Assembly: GCA_903907995.1 (NCBI GenBank)
Contig: CAIVQH010000060.1
Location: 248,001-312,000 of the forward strand
Length of the DNA stretch: 64,000 nucleotides
Reading direction: 5' to 3'
Source: an uncultured Verrucomicrobiota bacterium
Lineage (GTDB): Bacteria > Verrucomicrobiota > Verrucomicrobiia > Limisphaerales > UBA9464
This document shows positions 1 to 7,595 of this stretch, one piece after another. Each line of letters begins with the position of its first letter. Positions within the stretch are counted from its first letter, which is position 1. The translations under genes and the position numbers were made by a program. A model generated the notes under the pieces. The model was not told the origin of the DNA. It saw nothing but the letters and a program-made list of their open reading frames with translations, and did not search any database.

Positions 1-687
1 GCCGCCCCGGAAAACCCAATGCACATCGTAGCAAAAGCCGACGGTGGCCTCCGGACACAGCTTGAAGTTGGAATGGAACTCCTTCGCCCCGTTCCGCAGT
101 TCCGGTGTGTGGTGGTGGATGCCCAGCTTCACGCCGATGGCTTTCAGTTCGTCACCCAGTTCGTTCAAGGCATCCGCCTGAATGGCGAGTTCCTTGTCCG
201 TCTTGTCACGTCCGATGGGATCGGGATTGAAGTTGATGATGCCAAAGCCGGCCTTGGCCGCCTCCTTCGCGGCGACGGCGATGCGTTCGGCGGTTTCGCT
301 GGCCTTGCCCAGCACATGCAAGGCTCCGCCGGTGTAGAGGCTCACGGGTTTGAGCCCCTTCAGCTTCAGGCGTTCGGCCAGCTTGGCGTTGTTCTCGGGC
401 GTGCCGACATCCAAGTTGCCCTCCGCATAGTCGTAACCCGCATCGCGCAGGGCCGAAAACACCTCGTCCATATGGTCGCCGAGTTTCTTGCCGGCGCGCT
501 CGTAATACTGGCCCCAACCATAGAGCTGTGAGCCGACGAGCGGTGGAACCAGTTTGGGCGGCACATAGGGCTTCACCTTCGGGGCAGCCTTGGCTGTGGC
601 GGTGCCGATCGAATTGGTCGTGGTGGCTCCCAAGGCGGTGCCGGCGGCCAAGGCGGCGGAAGCAGCCAGAAAATCGCGGCGGTTCAT
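1..687 (-). CDS. Sugar phosphate isomerase/epimerase, Tat-exported (3' end outside window)
   Basis: The reading frame starts at the ATG ending at 687 and runs off the left edge, so only the first 229 residues are seen. The N-terminus MNRRDFLAASAALAAG is a typical twin-arginine signal (RRDFL followed by an Ala-rich hydrophobic stretch). The mature part has the look of a xylose-isomerase-like TIM barrel: VGSQLYGWGQYY, YDYAEGNLDVGTPENNAKLAERLK, and IGVKLGIHHHTPEL with the His-rich strand seen in secreted sugar isomerase/epimerases. Proteins of this family act on sugars or sugar phosphates in the periplasm of PVC bacteria; the substrate cannot be read from the sequence. The RluD-like gene ends just upstream on the same strand. 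Confidence 0.85.
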   Translation of the reverse strand, partial: MNRRDFLAASAALAAGTALGATTTNSIGTATAKAAPKVKPYVPPKLVPPLVGSQLYGWGQYYERAGKKLGDHMDEVFSALRDAGYDYAEGNLDVGTPENNAKLAERLKLKGLKPVSLYTGGALHVLGKASETAERIAVAAKEAAKAGFGIINFNPDPIGRDKTDKELAIQADALNELGDELKAIGVKLGIHHHTPELRNGAKEFHSNFKLCPEATVGFCYDVHWVFRGG

Positions 688-733
688 GCCTGAAGTTGTC
701 GGCGAACCATGGCACGAGGCAAGCCCGCGCGCG

Positions 734-1678
734 TCACTTCAGCGCGCGCAGCTTGGACAGGGTCCGGCGGAAATCCTCCGGCAGCGGGGCGTCGTAGTCG
801 CGCCAGATGCCGGTCTTGGGGTGCAGGAAGCCCAGACGGCGCGCGTGCAGCAGCTGGCGTGGCGGCACGACTCCCGATTCCTGGGCCAGACGGGCCGTCT
901 GCTTTGCGCCATAGGTTTCATCGCCAAAAAGCGGAAAGCCAAGATGCTGGAAGTGAACGCGAATCTGATGTGTGCGGCCGGTGTGGAGCATGGCCTCAAC
1001 AAATGTCGCCCCGATGAAGCGCTCGATCACGCGGAAGCTCGTCCAGGCCTCCCGCCCCTTCCCCGGCGTGGTCACCGCCATGCGCTTGCGATGCGAGGGA
1101 TGCCGGGCGATGGCCATCCGGATGTCGCCCTGCGACGGTTGCAAATCGCCGCAGACCACGCACTGGTAAGTCTTCTCGACCTTCCGGCTGGCAAACTGTT
1201 CCTGCAACGAGCGGTGCGCCTCGTCATGTTTGGCCACGACCAGGCAGCCACTGGTGCCCAAATCGAGCCGGTGCACGATTCCGGGTCGCTCCACGCCACC
1301 GATGCCACTCAGGCGTCCCCGGCAATGGTGCAGGAGGGCGTTCACCAGCGTGCCGTCTTCGTGCCCGTGGGCGGGATGCACGACCAGGTCCGCCGACTTG
1401 TTCAGTACGATCAGGTCATCGTCTTCAAAAATGATGTCCAGCGGTATGTCCTGCGCGACCACCTCGGAAGGCTTGGCCTGCGGCCAGGTCACCTCGATGA
1501 CATCGCCCAGTCGCGGCTGGGCGGAGGACTTGGGCGGGCGACCGTTGACCAGCACCAATCCCTCGGTCAGCAGCCGCTGGATTTCGCCGCGGGAAGTATC
1601 CGCATACCGCTCGTGCAGGAAGCGGTCCATGCGCTGGCCGGGGTGCGATTCGGCGACTGTGAACGAGTCCTTTTCCAT
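734..1678 (-). CDS. RluD/RluA family pseudouridine synthase
   Basis: A protein of 314 residues starting at MEKDSF (ATG ending at 1678). The open frame extends further upstream, but that part overlaps the preceding gene. Residues about 14-65 form an S4 RNA-binding domain (RMDRFLHERYAD, VLVNGRPPKSS). Residues 136-144 are HRLDLGTSG, the signature of the RluA family, with Asp139 as the catalytic aspartate. The family isomerises uridines in 23S rRNA; the S4 domain plus this length fits RluD-type enzymes (helix 69), but RluC cannot be excluded. It lies 10 bp after a small membrane protein gene and is probably cotranscribed with it. Confidence 0.9.
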   Translation of the reverse strand: MEKDSFTVAESHPGQRMDRFLHERYADTSRGEIQRLLTEGLVLVNGRPPKSSAQPRLGDVIEVTWPQAKPSEVVAQDIPLDIIFEDDDLIVLNKSADLVVHPAHGHEDGTLVNALLHHCRGRLSGIGGVERPGIVHRLDLGTSGCLVVAKHDEAHRSLQEQFASRKVEKTYQCVVCGDLQPSQGDIRMAIARHPSHRKRMAVTTPGKGREAWTSFRVIERFIGATFVEAMLHTGRTHQIRVHFQHLGFPLFGDETYGAKQTARLAQESGVVPPRQLLHARRLGFLHPKTGIWRDYDAPLPEDFRRTLSKLRALK

Positions 1679-1688
1679 GTTGATCACT

Positions 1689-2180
1689 TCAGGACTTCCG
1701 CTTGGGACGTTTTTCCGGCGTAAGCTTTCCGGTTGGGGGTACCACGATGTTCGTGCCCTCCACCCAGGGAATTTCACGGCCATCGATAAAAAGCGTACGG
1801 GGTACCGCCTCAATCAGGTGGCCGAAGACATCCACGGCGACGGTACCGGGGAGGAAGGTCACATCGAGAAACTCAATCGGCCCGTAGGGCAGGATGTTGG
1901 TGTTGGGGTTGTTGAACACCCGCATCAGCGGCGCGTTGGTGAAGCGGGACGGTGCCTGTTCCCCGGGAAATGTCAGCGTCACCCCGTGGGAAGGAAGCAG
2001 CTTGTGGTGCTCCAGTCGGACCACGGGGGTACCGTCCGGAAGCTTGTCCTGAAACATCACCCACGGCCCGCCGCGCTGGCGCACGGCCATGCAGCCGCCG
2101 TACAGCGTGATGTAAAGAAACAGCGTTACAAAAAAGAGCGCGGCGAACGCCTTGGCCGCTTTGATTCCGTCTTCGTTCAA
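1689..2180 (-). CDS. Hypothetical protein with one N-terminal membrane segment
   Basis: 163 residues. I do not recognise the family. Residues 10-30 (AFAALFFVTLFLYITLYGG) form a single hydrophobic segment, either an uncleaved anchor or a signal peptide. The rest is a soluble, proline-rich domain with LPDGTPVVRLEHHKLLPSHG and NNPNTNILPYGPIEFLDV and a basic tail ending KRPKRKS. The basic tail and N-terminal helix suggest an inner-membrane protein with its bulk outside and no enzymatic motif. Its stop lies 10 bp before the RluD-like start, so the two probably share a transcript. Confidence 0.7.
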   Translation of the reverse strand: MNEDGIKAAKAFAALFFVTLFLYITLYGGCMAVRQRGGPWVMFQDKLPDGTPVVRLEHHKLLPSHGVTLTFPGEQAPSRFTNAPLMRVFNNPNTNILPYGPIEFLDVTFLPGTVAVDVFGHLIEAVPRTLFIDGREIPWVEGTNIVVPPTGKLTPEKRPKRKS

Positions 2181-2255
2181 AGGCCGGAGACATTACCGAC
2201 GCGGCCACGGAGCGCAACGGCTGTTGCGCTCCGTGTTCCGGCGAGCCGGTGGTGA

Positions 2256-3587
2256 TCAGTTCCGCGGCAGTTCGCGGAGATAGACGTTTTTGAACCAGAG
2301 GTTGTTCCCGTGGTTCTGTAGCTCGATCTGGCCCGTGGGAAAGATCGGCTGGCTGTAATCCCAGTAGTTTTCCAGGGTGACGTTATGGGTCACGAGCTCA
2401 TCGTTGAGGAACACCGTGACCTTCTCACCCTGCATGATGACGTGGAAGTGGTTCCACTGACCGATGGGCTTGTCCGCGACCTTGGTGGGCTTCGAGGGGT
2501 TCTTCTTATTGTTGTAGAGCCCGCCGGAGCCTACCTCGCTGCCGAACTTCGTGGGCTGCGTGAACGGATCCCAGATCTGCACCTGCGGGCTGCCGCGCAG
2601 GTAGAGGCCGCTGTCGCCGTGCTCCTTGATCTTGAAATCCACGAACAGCTCGAAGTCGCCGTAGTCGTCCCGCAGCGTGGCGAGGCTGTCACCCTTGCCA
2701 TCGAAGGCCAGTTCGCCGTTCAGCGACTGCCAGCTGGAGCGCATCCGCGCGTCGGCCTTGGCCTGTTCCTCGGCGCGCTTTTCCGGCGACAGGGTGGCAC
2801 GCTTGGCGGGATTGTCGTTGGGCGAGGCGAGCAGGCCCTTCCAGCCGGTGAGATCCTTGCCGTTGTAAAGGGCGGTGAAGCCCGGATAGGGCGCGGTGTT
2901 ATCCTTCGCGAAATTGGAGGGCAGCGCCTTGGCTCGGATGTTGCGGAACTCGACGTGATCGCTGTGGCCAAGGAAACCGATATGACCGCGCTCACGAAGC
3001 AGGCCCGGATGCTTCGCCAGCTTGTGCGCGTCGGTCACGGTGTTGAGGTCCACGTCGGTGATGATCTGGCCGTTGAGCGTGACCTTGATGTGCCGGCCGT
3101 CGGCGACGATTTCCTCGGTGTTCCACTGGCCCACGGGCTTCATCGCGCCGTGCTTGGCGGCGAAGACGTCGTAAACCGAACCGTGGAACTGCTCCGGACG
3201 CAGCTTCCCGTACTTGGCCTCGGCCCCGGATTCCTCCAGCACCTGGATTTCCATGCCGACGTAGGCCGCATCGCCCTCGAACGGAGCGCGGATGCCCACG
3301 CCGTTGTTGGCGCCGGGGTCGGCACAGACGAAATCGAAGCGGAGCACGAAGTTCTCAAATTCGTTCTCCGTGAAGAGGTTTCCGCCTATGCCCTGCTCGC
3401 AGACGATCTTGCCGTCGCGAACCTTGTATTCCTCGCCGGGCTTGCCCATGAAGCGCCACCCCTTGAGCGAGGTGCCGTCAAAAAGACTGGTGAAGCCGGA
3501 TTCAGAGGAGGCGGAAGCGCCCTGATCATAGGCACAACTGACAAAAAGAGGAGCCGCCAGGAGGCAGGCGAAAATGGTTTTCTTCAT
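2256..3587 (-). CDS. Lipoprotein with two DUF1080 (3-keto-disaccharide hydrolase) domains
   Basis: 443 residues, start chosen at MKKTIFACLL because a lipoprotein signal follows, with lipobox LFVSC and Cys18. The upstream in-frame extension has no signal character. Two tandem DUF1080 jelly-roll domains follow: the first opens FTSLFDGTSLKGWRF and ends HVEFRNIRAK; the second opens FTALYNGKDLTGWKG and ends LWFKNVYLREL. DUF1080 proteins are abundant in Verrucomicrobiota and Planctomycetota and include hydrolases of 3-keto glycosides and sugar-binding lectin-like domains. A periplasmic or outer-membrane role in glycan breakdown is likely. It stands alone, with a non-coding stretch of about 550 bp upstream. 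Confidence 0.9.
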   Translation of the reverse strand: MKKTIFACLLAAPLFVSCAYDQGASASSESGFTSLFDGTSLKGWRFMGKPGEEYKVRDGKIVCEQGIGGNLFTENEFENFVLRFDFVCADPGANNGVGIRAPFEGDAAYVGMEIQVLEESGAEAKYGKLRPEQFHGSVYDVFAAKHGAMKPVGQWNTEEIVADGRHIKVTLNGQIITDVDLNTVTDAHKLAKHPGLLRERGHIGFLGHSDHVEFRNIRAKALPSNFAKDNTAPYPGFTALYNGKDLTGWKGLLASPNDNPAKRATLSPEKRAEEQAKADARMRSSWQSLNGELAFDGKGDSLATLRDDYGDFELFVDFKIKEHGDSGLYLRGSPQVQIWDPFTQPTKFGSEVGSGGLYNNKKNPSKPTKVADKPIGQWNHFHVIMQGEKVTVFLNDELVTHNVTLENYWDYSQPIFPTGQIELQNHGNNLWFKNVYLRELPRN

Positions 3588-4141
3588 AGGCAGATTGAAC
3601 GCGCGAAGGCTCCGCCGCGAAGCCGCTGCCGACAAGGAAAACCTCCGTGGACCGTCAAAATTCGGCATTTGCGTCACACCTGTGCAAAGTTTGAACGCGG
3701 AACGGCTTGCCGCCTCCAACGGCGGGTATGCGTTTTCCCTTTCGACAGCTGCGCCCGTCCGCCGAAGGCGCCGGTCATGCGCTTCTGGGTCTGGCAACCA
3801 CGGTGGCGGTCGTGATTTTTCTGACCTCCGTCTTTCGCACCCGGCAACAGGCGCCAGCGATAGCCAGCAGCATCAGCCGCCAGCCAGTCCGCGCCGCGGC
3901 GGTGCTGATTGGTCGCGGCATGCCGAACGCGTGGGTGGCCGGCGCACCCACGAATCCGCCGGCAGGAACCAATCAGCTCAACCATCGGACCTGAGCCGCA
4001 TGCGATTCGTGCAGGTCTGAAATTTTTTTGAACGGTTTTCTTCGGCCCCGGTCGGACTTCGCAGCAATCAATTTCCACCGCCAAGGAGACTGGTGGTATC
4101 AGCTTGGCCCGCGCCGTTCGGCAAGACCGGTCAGTACGCGA
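3588..4141. other. Gap with no convincing gene
   Basis: This 554-bp stretch separates the promoter side of the DUF1080 lipoprotein gene from the 3' end of the ketopantoate reductase gene. The only candidate is a short plus-strand frame, listed separately. No tRNA, repeat or clear terminator is visible to me. The part from about 3995 to 4140 appears to be empty. Confidence 0.5.
3728..3994 (+). CDS. Doubtful small membrane protein
   Basis: A possible 88-residue protein beginning MRFPFRQLRPSAEG. It has one hydrophobic segment (LLGLATTVAVVIFLTSVF, residues about 20-37) followed by a Ser/Ala/Pro-rich tail. A GGCGGG stretch lies a few bases before the ATG. I recognise no family and there is no operon partner, since the neighbours on both sides are on the other strand. 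The hydrophobic helix is the only argument in favour; it could equally be a chance frame in GC-rich DNA. Confidence 0.25.
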   Translation: MRFPFRQLRPSAEGAGHALLGLATTVAVVIFLTSVFRTRQQAPAIASSISRQPVRAAAVLIGRGMPNAWVAGAPTNPPAGTNQLNHRT

Positions 4142-5080
4142 CTAACAGCCTCCAGTCGCGGTGACCGGAACACCGGCGGCGCGGGCTTGGCGCAGCGGCT
4201 CCAGAAACAGGCTGTCCACCTCCAGCGCCGAGCCCCGTTCAAAATCAATCAGGGTCGAGGCCAGGTAGCGTCCCATGGAATGGGTCCGTTCAATTTCAGC
4301 CTCGGTGTAACCCGGCTCGATGTTGTGCCCCAAGGCGTTGGCGGTGGCGATCACCTCCTGCATCAGCTCCCGAACCAGCGCCGCCCAGCGTGTGTCGCTT
4401 AAAAGCATGTCCGTGGCCAGCACGTGGGCGGTGAAGTGCGAATCTCGAATTTCGAATTTCGAGTCGGTCAGGGCTTCGTAGCCGACCACTCCTGCCACCC
4501 CCAGACCGTTGAAGGGAATGTTCCAGACGAGCTTGAGCCAGTGGGCGCGGGCCAGATTGTCGGCCACCTGGCAGGGAATCCCCGCGTGCCGGAACAGCGT
4601 GGCCAGGTCATGCGTCCTGGGCTCAGGCCAGCGCTGGAACTCACCAAACAGGATGCGTCCGCCGTCGATATGGCGCACCACGCCGGGAGCAATCCGGTTG
4701 AGCGAGACGAAGCACAGCCCGCCCAGGATCTGTTCCACGGGGAACACTTTGGCCAGCGCCTCCTCGTTGCCGAGGCCATTCTGCAGCGTGAGCAGGGCCG
4801 TTCTCGGCCCGACGAGCGGGGGCAGCAATTTCGGAAATTCAGTATTCGCCGTCGTCTTCAGTCCAATCAGGACCAAGTCGCAAGGCCCGATCTCTTCAGC
4901 TGTGCGGGCGCAGCGGGGACGCACGCGAAGCGACTCCGTATCGCCGCAAACCTCAATCCCCTGCCGGCGTACCTGCTCGTAGTCCGAACGCAGTAGGAAA
5001 TGCGTCTCGTGCCCATCCCGGCAGAGCTTTGCCCCGTAGTAGCTGCCCAGCGCACCGGTGCCGACGATGGCGATTTTCAT
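4142..5080 (-). CDS. panE: 2-dehydropantoate 2-reductase (ketopantoate reductase family)
   Basis: 312 residues from MKIAIVGTGALGSYYG, the standard start of the family with the GxGxxG dinucleotide-binding loop at residues 7-12. Other family marks are LIGLKTTANTEFPKLLPP, LTLQNGLGNEE, and WLKLVWNIPFNGLGV, which holds the catalytic lysine and asparagine. The enzyme reduces ketopantoate to pantoate with NADPH in pantothenate/CoA synthesis. Many genomes hold several paralogues of uncertain substrate, so the symbol is provisional. A short AT-rich repeat at 4438-4466 encodes KFEIRDSHF inside the C-terminal domain and looks like an in-frame insertion. Confidence 0.85.
   Translation of the reverse strand: MKIAIVGTGALGSYYGAKLCRDGHETHFLLRSDYEQVRRQGIEVCGDTESLRVRPRCARTAEEIGPCDLVLIGLKTTANTEFPKLLPPLVGPRTALLTLQNGLGNEEALAKVFPVEQILGGLCFVSLNRIAPGVVRHIDGGRILFGEFQRWPEPRTHDLATLFRHAGIPCQVADNLARAHWLKLVWNIPFNGLGVAGVVGYEALTDSKFEIRDSHFTAHVLATDMLLSDTRWAALVRELMQEVIATANALGHNIEPGYTEAEIERTHSMGRYLASTLIDFERGSALEVDSLFLEPLRQARAAGVPVTATGGC
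4438..4466. repeat. AT-rich TTCGAA-type repeat inside panE
   Basis: The plus strand shows CGAATCTCGAATTTCGAA followed by TTTCGAGTCG: three overlapping copies of a TCGAATT-like unit with partial dyad symmetry, clearly more AT-rich than the flanking gene. It stays in frame with panE and encodes KFEIRDSHF. From memory, similar short TTCGAA repeats occur between genes in verrucomicrobial genomes; that cannot be checked here. Confidence 0.45.
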
Positions 5081-5111
5081 AATGAAAGGTTGGGCCGATG
5101 TCGCAAAAACA

Positions 5112-5142
5112 AAACGGCCTCCTGCAGGCAGGAGGCCGTTTT
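5112..5142 (-). terminator. Rho-independent terminator of the HU gene
   Basis: A perfect 14-bp inverted repeat (AAACGGCCTCCTGC and its complement, two bases between) lies 18 bp past the HU stop codon. Read on the minus strand the stem is followed by TTTTGTTTTTG, a good U-tract. It also separates HU from panE, so panE probably has its own promoter or depends on read-through. Confidence 0.85.
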
Positions 5143-5159
5143 GATGAACCTGGGCGGAA

Positions 5160-5447
5160 TTACTTCGCGCCGAGGATGGCATCCTTCGCGGCCTTGGCCA
5201 CGCGGAACTTCACGACCTTCTTGGCCGGGATCTTGATCTCAGCGCCGGTGGCCGGGTTGCGGCCGATACGGGCCTTGCGGTTCACGAGGACCAGCTTGCC
5301 GACGCCGGGGAACGTGAAGGTGTTCTTCGCATTCTTGTAGGCGAGCTCAGCGAGCGTCTCGAGAACGGCGACGGCCTGTTTCTTGGAGATTTCCGCCTTT
5401 TCGGCGAGGGACGTGGCGATTTGGGACTTAGTGAGGGCTTTTGCCAT
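5160..5447 (-). CDS. HU family DNA-binding protein
   Basis: 95 residues, the usual length for HU/IHF. The N-terminus MAKALTKSQIATSLAEKAEIS is the helical dimerisation part. The GVGKLVLVNRKARIGRNPATG stretch is the family signature, with the beta-arm Pro of GRNPATG that intercalates into DNA. The C-terminus (KVVKFRVAKAAKDAI) is conserved. HU is a histone-like nucleoid protein that bends DNA. It is monocistronic: it has its own terminator, and the kinase gene is divergent upstream. Confidence 0.95.
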   Translation of the reverse strand: MAKALTKSQIATSLAEKAEISKKQAVAVLETLAELAYKNAKNTFTFPGVGKLVLVNRKARIGRNPATGAEIKIPAKKVVKFRVAKAAKDAILGAK

Positions 5448-5631
5448 GGCTAGAGGTGTGTTTAATGTTGCTGTTGATCGGTCTTACGAGGGCCGAAATG
5501 CGGGCGCATTTAAGCAACCGACAAAATGACGGCAAGGGAAAACCCCAGCAAATATGCGACTTTGTCCCGGCGGGTTTCCGGCGTATGCCGCCCGGCTTGA
5601 CCCGACCGGCCATCGTTCGCACTCTGGGGAC

Positions 5632-6690
5632 GTGCCTGAATTGTCCACCATTCTGAGCGACCTCCGCTACGAGATCGTCCGTGAGATCTACGAGGGCGGC
5701 ATGGGTGTCGTTTACGAGGCTAAACAGCACGGAACCCGCGGTTTTGCGAAGCGGGTGGCGATCAAGGTCATTCGCGAGCGCTTCGCCAGCAACCCCGAGT
5801 TCATCGAGAATTTCGTCGGCGAGGCCAAGCTGGTGGCGGACCTCATCCACACCAACATCGTCCAAACCTACCACCTGGGTGAATCTCGCGGCGTCTGCTT
5901 CATCTGCATGGAGCTGATCCGCGGCGTTAACCTCGAACAGTTCCTGCAGCGCCTGACTCTGTGCGGTCGCAAGCTGCCGGTGGAACTCGCCGTCTTCATG
6001 GTCAGCCGCATCGCCCGCGGTCTGGCCTACGCGCATGCCAAGAACCATCCGGACGGCACCCCGCTGTTTCTCGTCCATCGCGACATCAGCCCGAAGAACA
6101 TCATGATCGCCTTCGAGGGTGACGTGAAGGTGACCGACTTCGGCATTGCGAAGGCCAAGGGGCTGCTCAAGGACAAGGAAGGCGAGGAAGTCGCGGGCAA
6201 ACCGGAATACATGAGTCCCGAGCAGGCCGACTTCATGATCACGGACAAGCGCTCGGACATTTTTTCCTCCGGCATCGTCCTTGCCCAGCTCCTCACCGGG
6301 CAGAACATCTTCAAGGGCGCCACAGCGGAAGACTCGCGCCAGCGCGTGATGCACACGCCGATTCCCGATTTCTCCAGGCTGAACCCCGAGATCGAGCCCA
6401 AGTTGAACCAGATTCTCCAGCGCTCGCTCAGCCGGGATCTGGCATTGCGCTACCAGACCGCCGACGAGTTCCTCTACGAGCTGGAATACTTCATCTACCA
6501 TCGCGGTTACGGCCCCACGAACGAAACGATGGGCAAGTTCATCCGTGACCTCTTCAAGGAGGAATCCACCCCGCCGGCTCCCCCGGCGGGCACCGCGACC
6601 GGCGGCACGATGCGGATGAGCGGCACCATCAAGGTGCCGAAACGCAAGAGCACCAGCCTGTTCGACCGCATCAAATCGAAGATCAAATGA
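5632..6690 (+). CDS. Cytoplasmic serine/threonine protein kinase
   Basis: About 352 residues from a GTG at 5632. An in-frame ATG at 5554 would add 26 residues of non-family sequence, and a TTG at 5641 is also possible. Kinase motifs in order are the Gly loop EGGMGVVYEAK (residues ~20-30), VAIKVI with the ATP-anchoring Lys (~45), HRDISPKN (~149), TDFGIAK (~168) and the activation-segment end GKPEYMSPEQ. This is a PknB-like Hanks kinase. There is no membrane segment and no sensor domain; the tail is Pro/Gly-rich and ends in basic residues (FDRIKSKIK). The stop overlaps the next gene's ATG (ATGA), implying translational coupling to the carbon-nitrogen hydrolase. Confidence 0.9.
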   Translation: MPELSTILSDLRYEIVREIYEGGMGVVYEAKQHGTRGFAKRVAIKVIRERFASNPEFIENFVGEAKLVADLIHTNIVQTYHLGESRGVCFICMELIRGVNLEQFLQRLTLCGRKLPVELAVFMVSRIARGLAYAHAKNHPDGTPLFLVHRDISPKNIMIAFEGDVKVTDFGIAKAKGLLKDKEGEEVAGKPEYMSPEQADFMITDKRSDIFSSGIVLAQLLTGQNIFKGATAEDSRQRVMHTPIPDFSRLNPEIEPKLNQILQRSLSRDLALRYQTADEFLYELEYFIYHRGYGPTNETMGKFIRDLFKEESTPPAPPAGTATGGTMRMSGTIKVPKRKSTSLFDRIKSKIK

Positions 6691-7595
6691 GCCGCCGTTC
6701 CGCGCCCAAGGGCCGCACCGTCACGCTGGGACTGCTCCAGCACGCGTGCTCGGCCGACCCCAAGGAGAACCTTGCCACCACCCTGGCCGCCGCCGCGCGC
6801 GCAGCCAAGGCCGGGGCGCAGATCATCTGCACCCAGGAGCTATTCCGCTCGCAGTACTTCTGCCAGTGCGAGGATCACAAATACTTCGCGCTCGCCGAGC
6901 CGATCCCCGGTCCGAGCACGAAAGCGTTTCAAACGCTGGCGAAGAAGCATGGCGTGGTCGTCATCGCCTCCCTCTTTGAGAAGCGCGCCGAGGGGCTCTA
7001 CCACAACACCGCCGTCATCATCGACGCCGACGGTTCGCTGTTGGGCATCTACCGGAAGATGCACATTCCCGATGACCCGCTCTTCTACGAGAAGTTCTAC
7101 TTCACGCCCGGCGATCTGGGCTTCCGCGCCTGGGACACCAAGTTCGGCCGCATCGGCGTGCTGATCTGCTGGGACCAGTGGTATCCCGAGGCCGCGCGCC
7201 TCACCGCGATGAACGGCGCGGAAATTCTCTTCTATCCCACGGCGATTGGCTGGCATCCCGGTGAAAAGCAGGAGTACGGCGTGAACCAACACATGGCCTG
7301 GGAAACCATCCAGCGCTCCCACGCGGTGGCCAACGGCTGTTACGTCGCCTCGGTGAACCGGATCGGCCTTGAACAGCCCATCGGCGGTGATGGCCTCGAG
7401 TTCTGGGGCCAGAGCTTTGTCGCCGGCACCTCCGGACAAATCCTGGCCAAGGCTTCCGAAGGCAAGGCGGAGAACCTCATCGTGCCCGTGGATCTCAGCA
7501 AAGTGGATGTCACGCGCACTCACTGGCCTTTCCTCCGCGACCGCCGTATCGACGCCTACGGCAACCTCACCAAGCGGTTTGTCGATCGCGATTAA
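6687..7595 (+). CDS. aguB: N-carbamoylputrescine amidase-like carbon-nitrogen hydrolase
   Basis: 302 residues. The nitrilase-superfamily triad is visible: Glu51 in CTQELF, Lys124 in YRKMHIPDD and Cys161 in LICWDQWYPE. The stretches KMHIPDDPLFYEKFYFTPGD and FYPTAIGWHPGEK are typical of N-carbamoylputrescine amidase, which makes putrescine from agmatine-derived N-carbamoylputrescine. An agmatine deiminase partner is not in this window. The gene overlaps the upstream kinase by 4 bp and converges with the aminotransferase gene, sharing 4 bp at the stops. Confidence 0.88.
   Translation: MSRRSAPKGRTVTLGLLQHACSADPKENLATTLAAAARAAKAGAQIICTQELFRSQYFCQCEDHKYFALAEPIPGPSTKAFQTLAKKHGVVVIASLFEKRAEGLYHNTAVIIDADGSLLGIYRKMHIPDDPLFYEKFYFTPGDLGFRAWDTKFGRIGVLICWDQWYPEAARLTAMNGAEILFYPTAIGWHPGEKQEYGVNQHMAWETIQRSHAVANGCYVASVNRIGLEQPIGGDGLEFWGQSFVAGTSGQILAKASEGKAENLIVPVDLSKVDVTRTHWPFLRDRRIDAYGNLTKRFVDRD

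Noticed and set aside
2385-3815. 476-residue frame opposite the DUF1080 lipoprotein
   Set aside because: The sense strand encodes two clear DUF1080 domains with a lipobox; this frame has no recognisable motif.
5428-6501. 357-residue frame opposite the kinase gene
   Set aside because: It lies fully opposite a kinase with all catalytic motifs and has the Val/Leu/Asp-rich look of an antisense frame.
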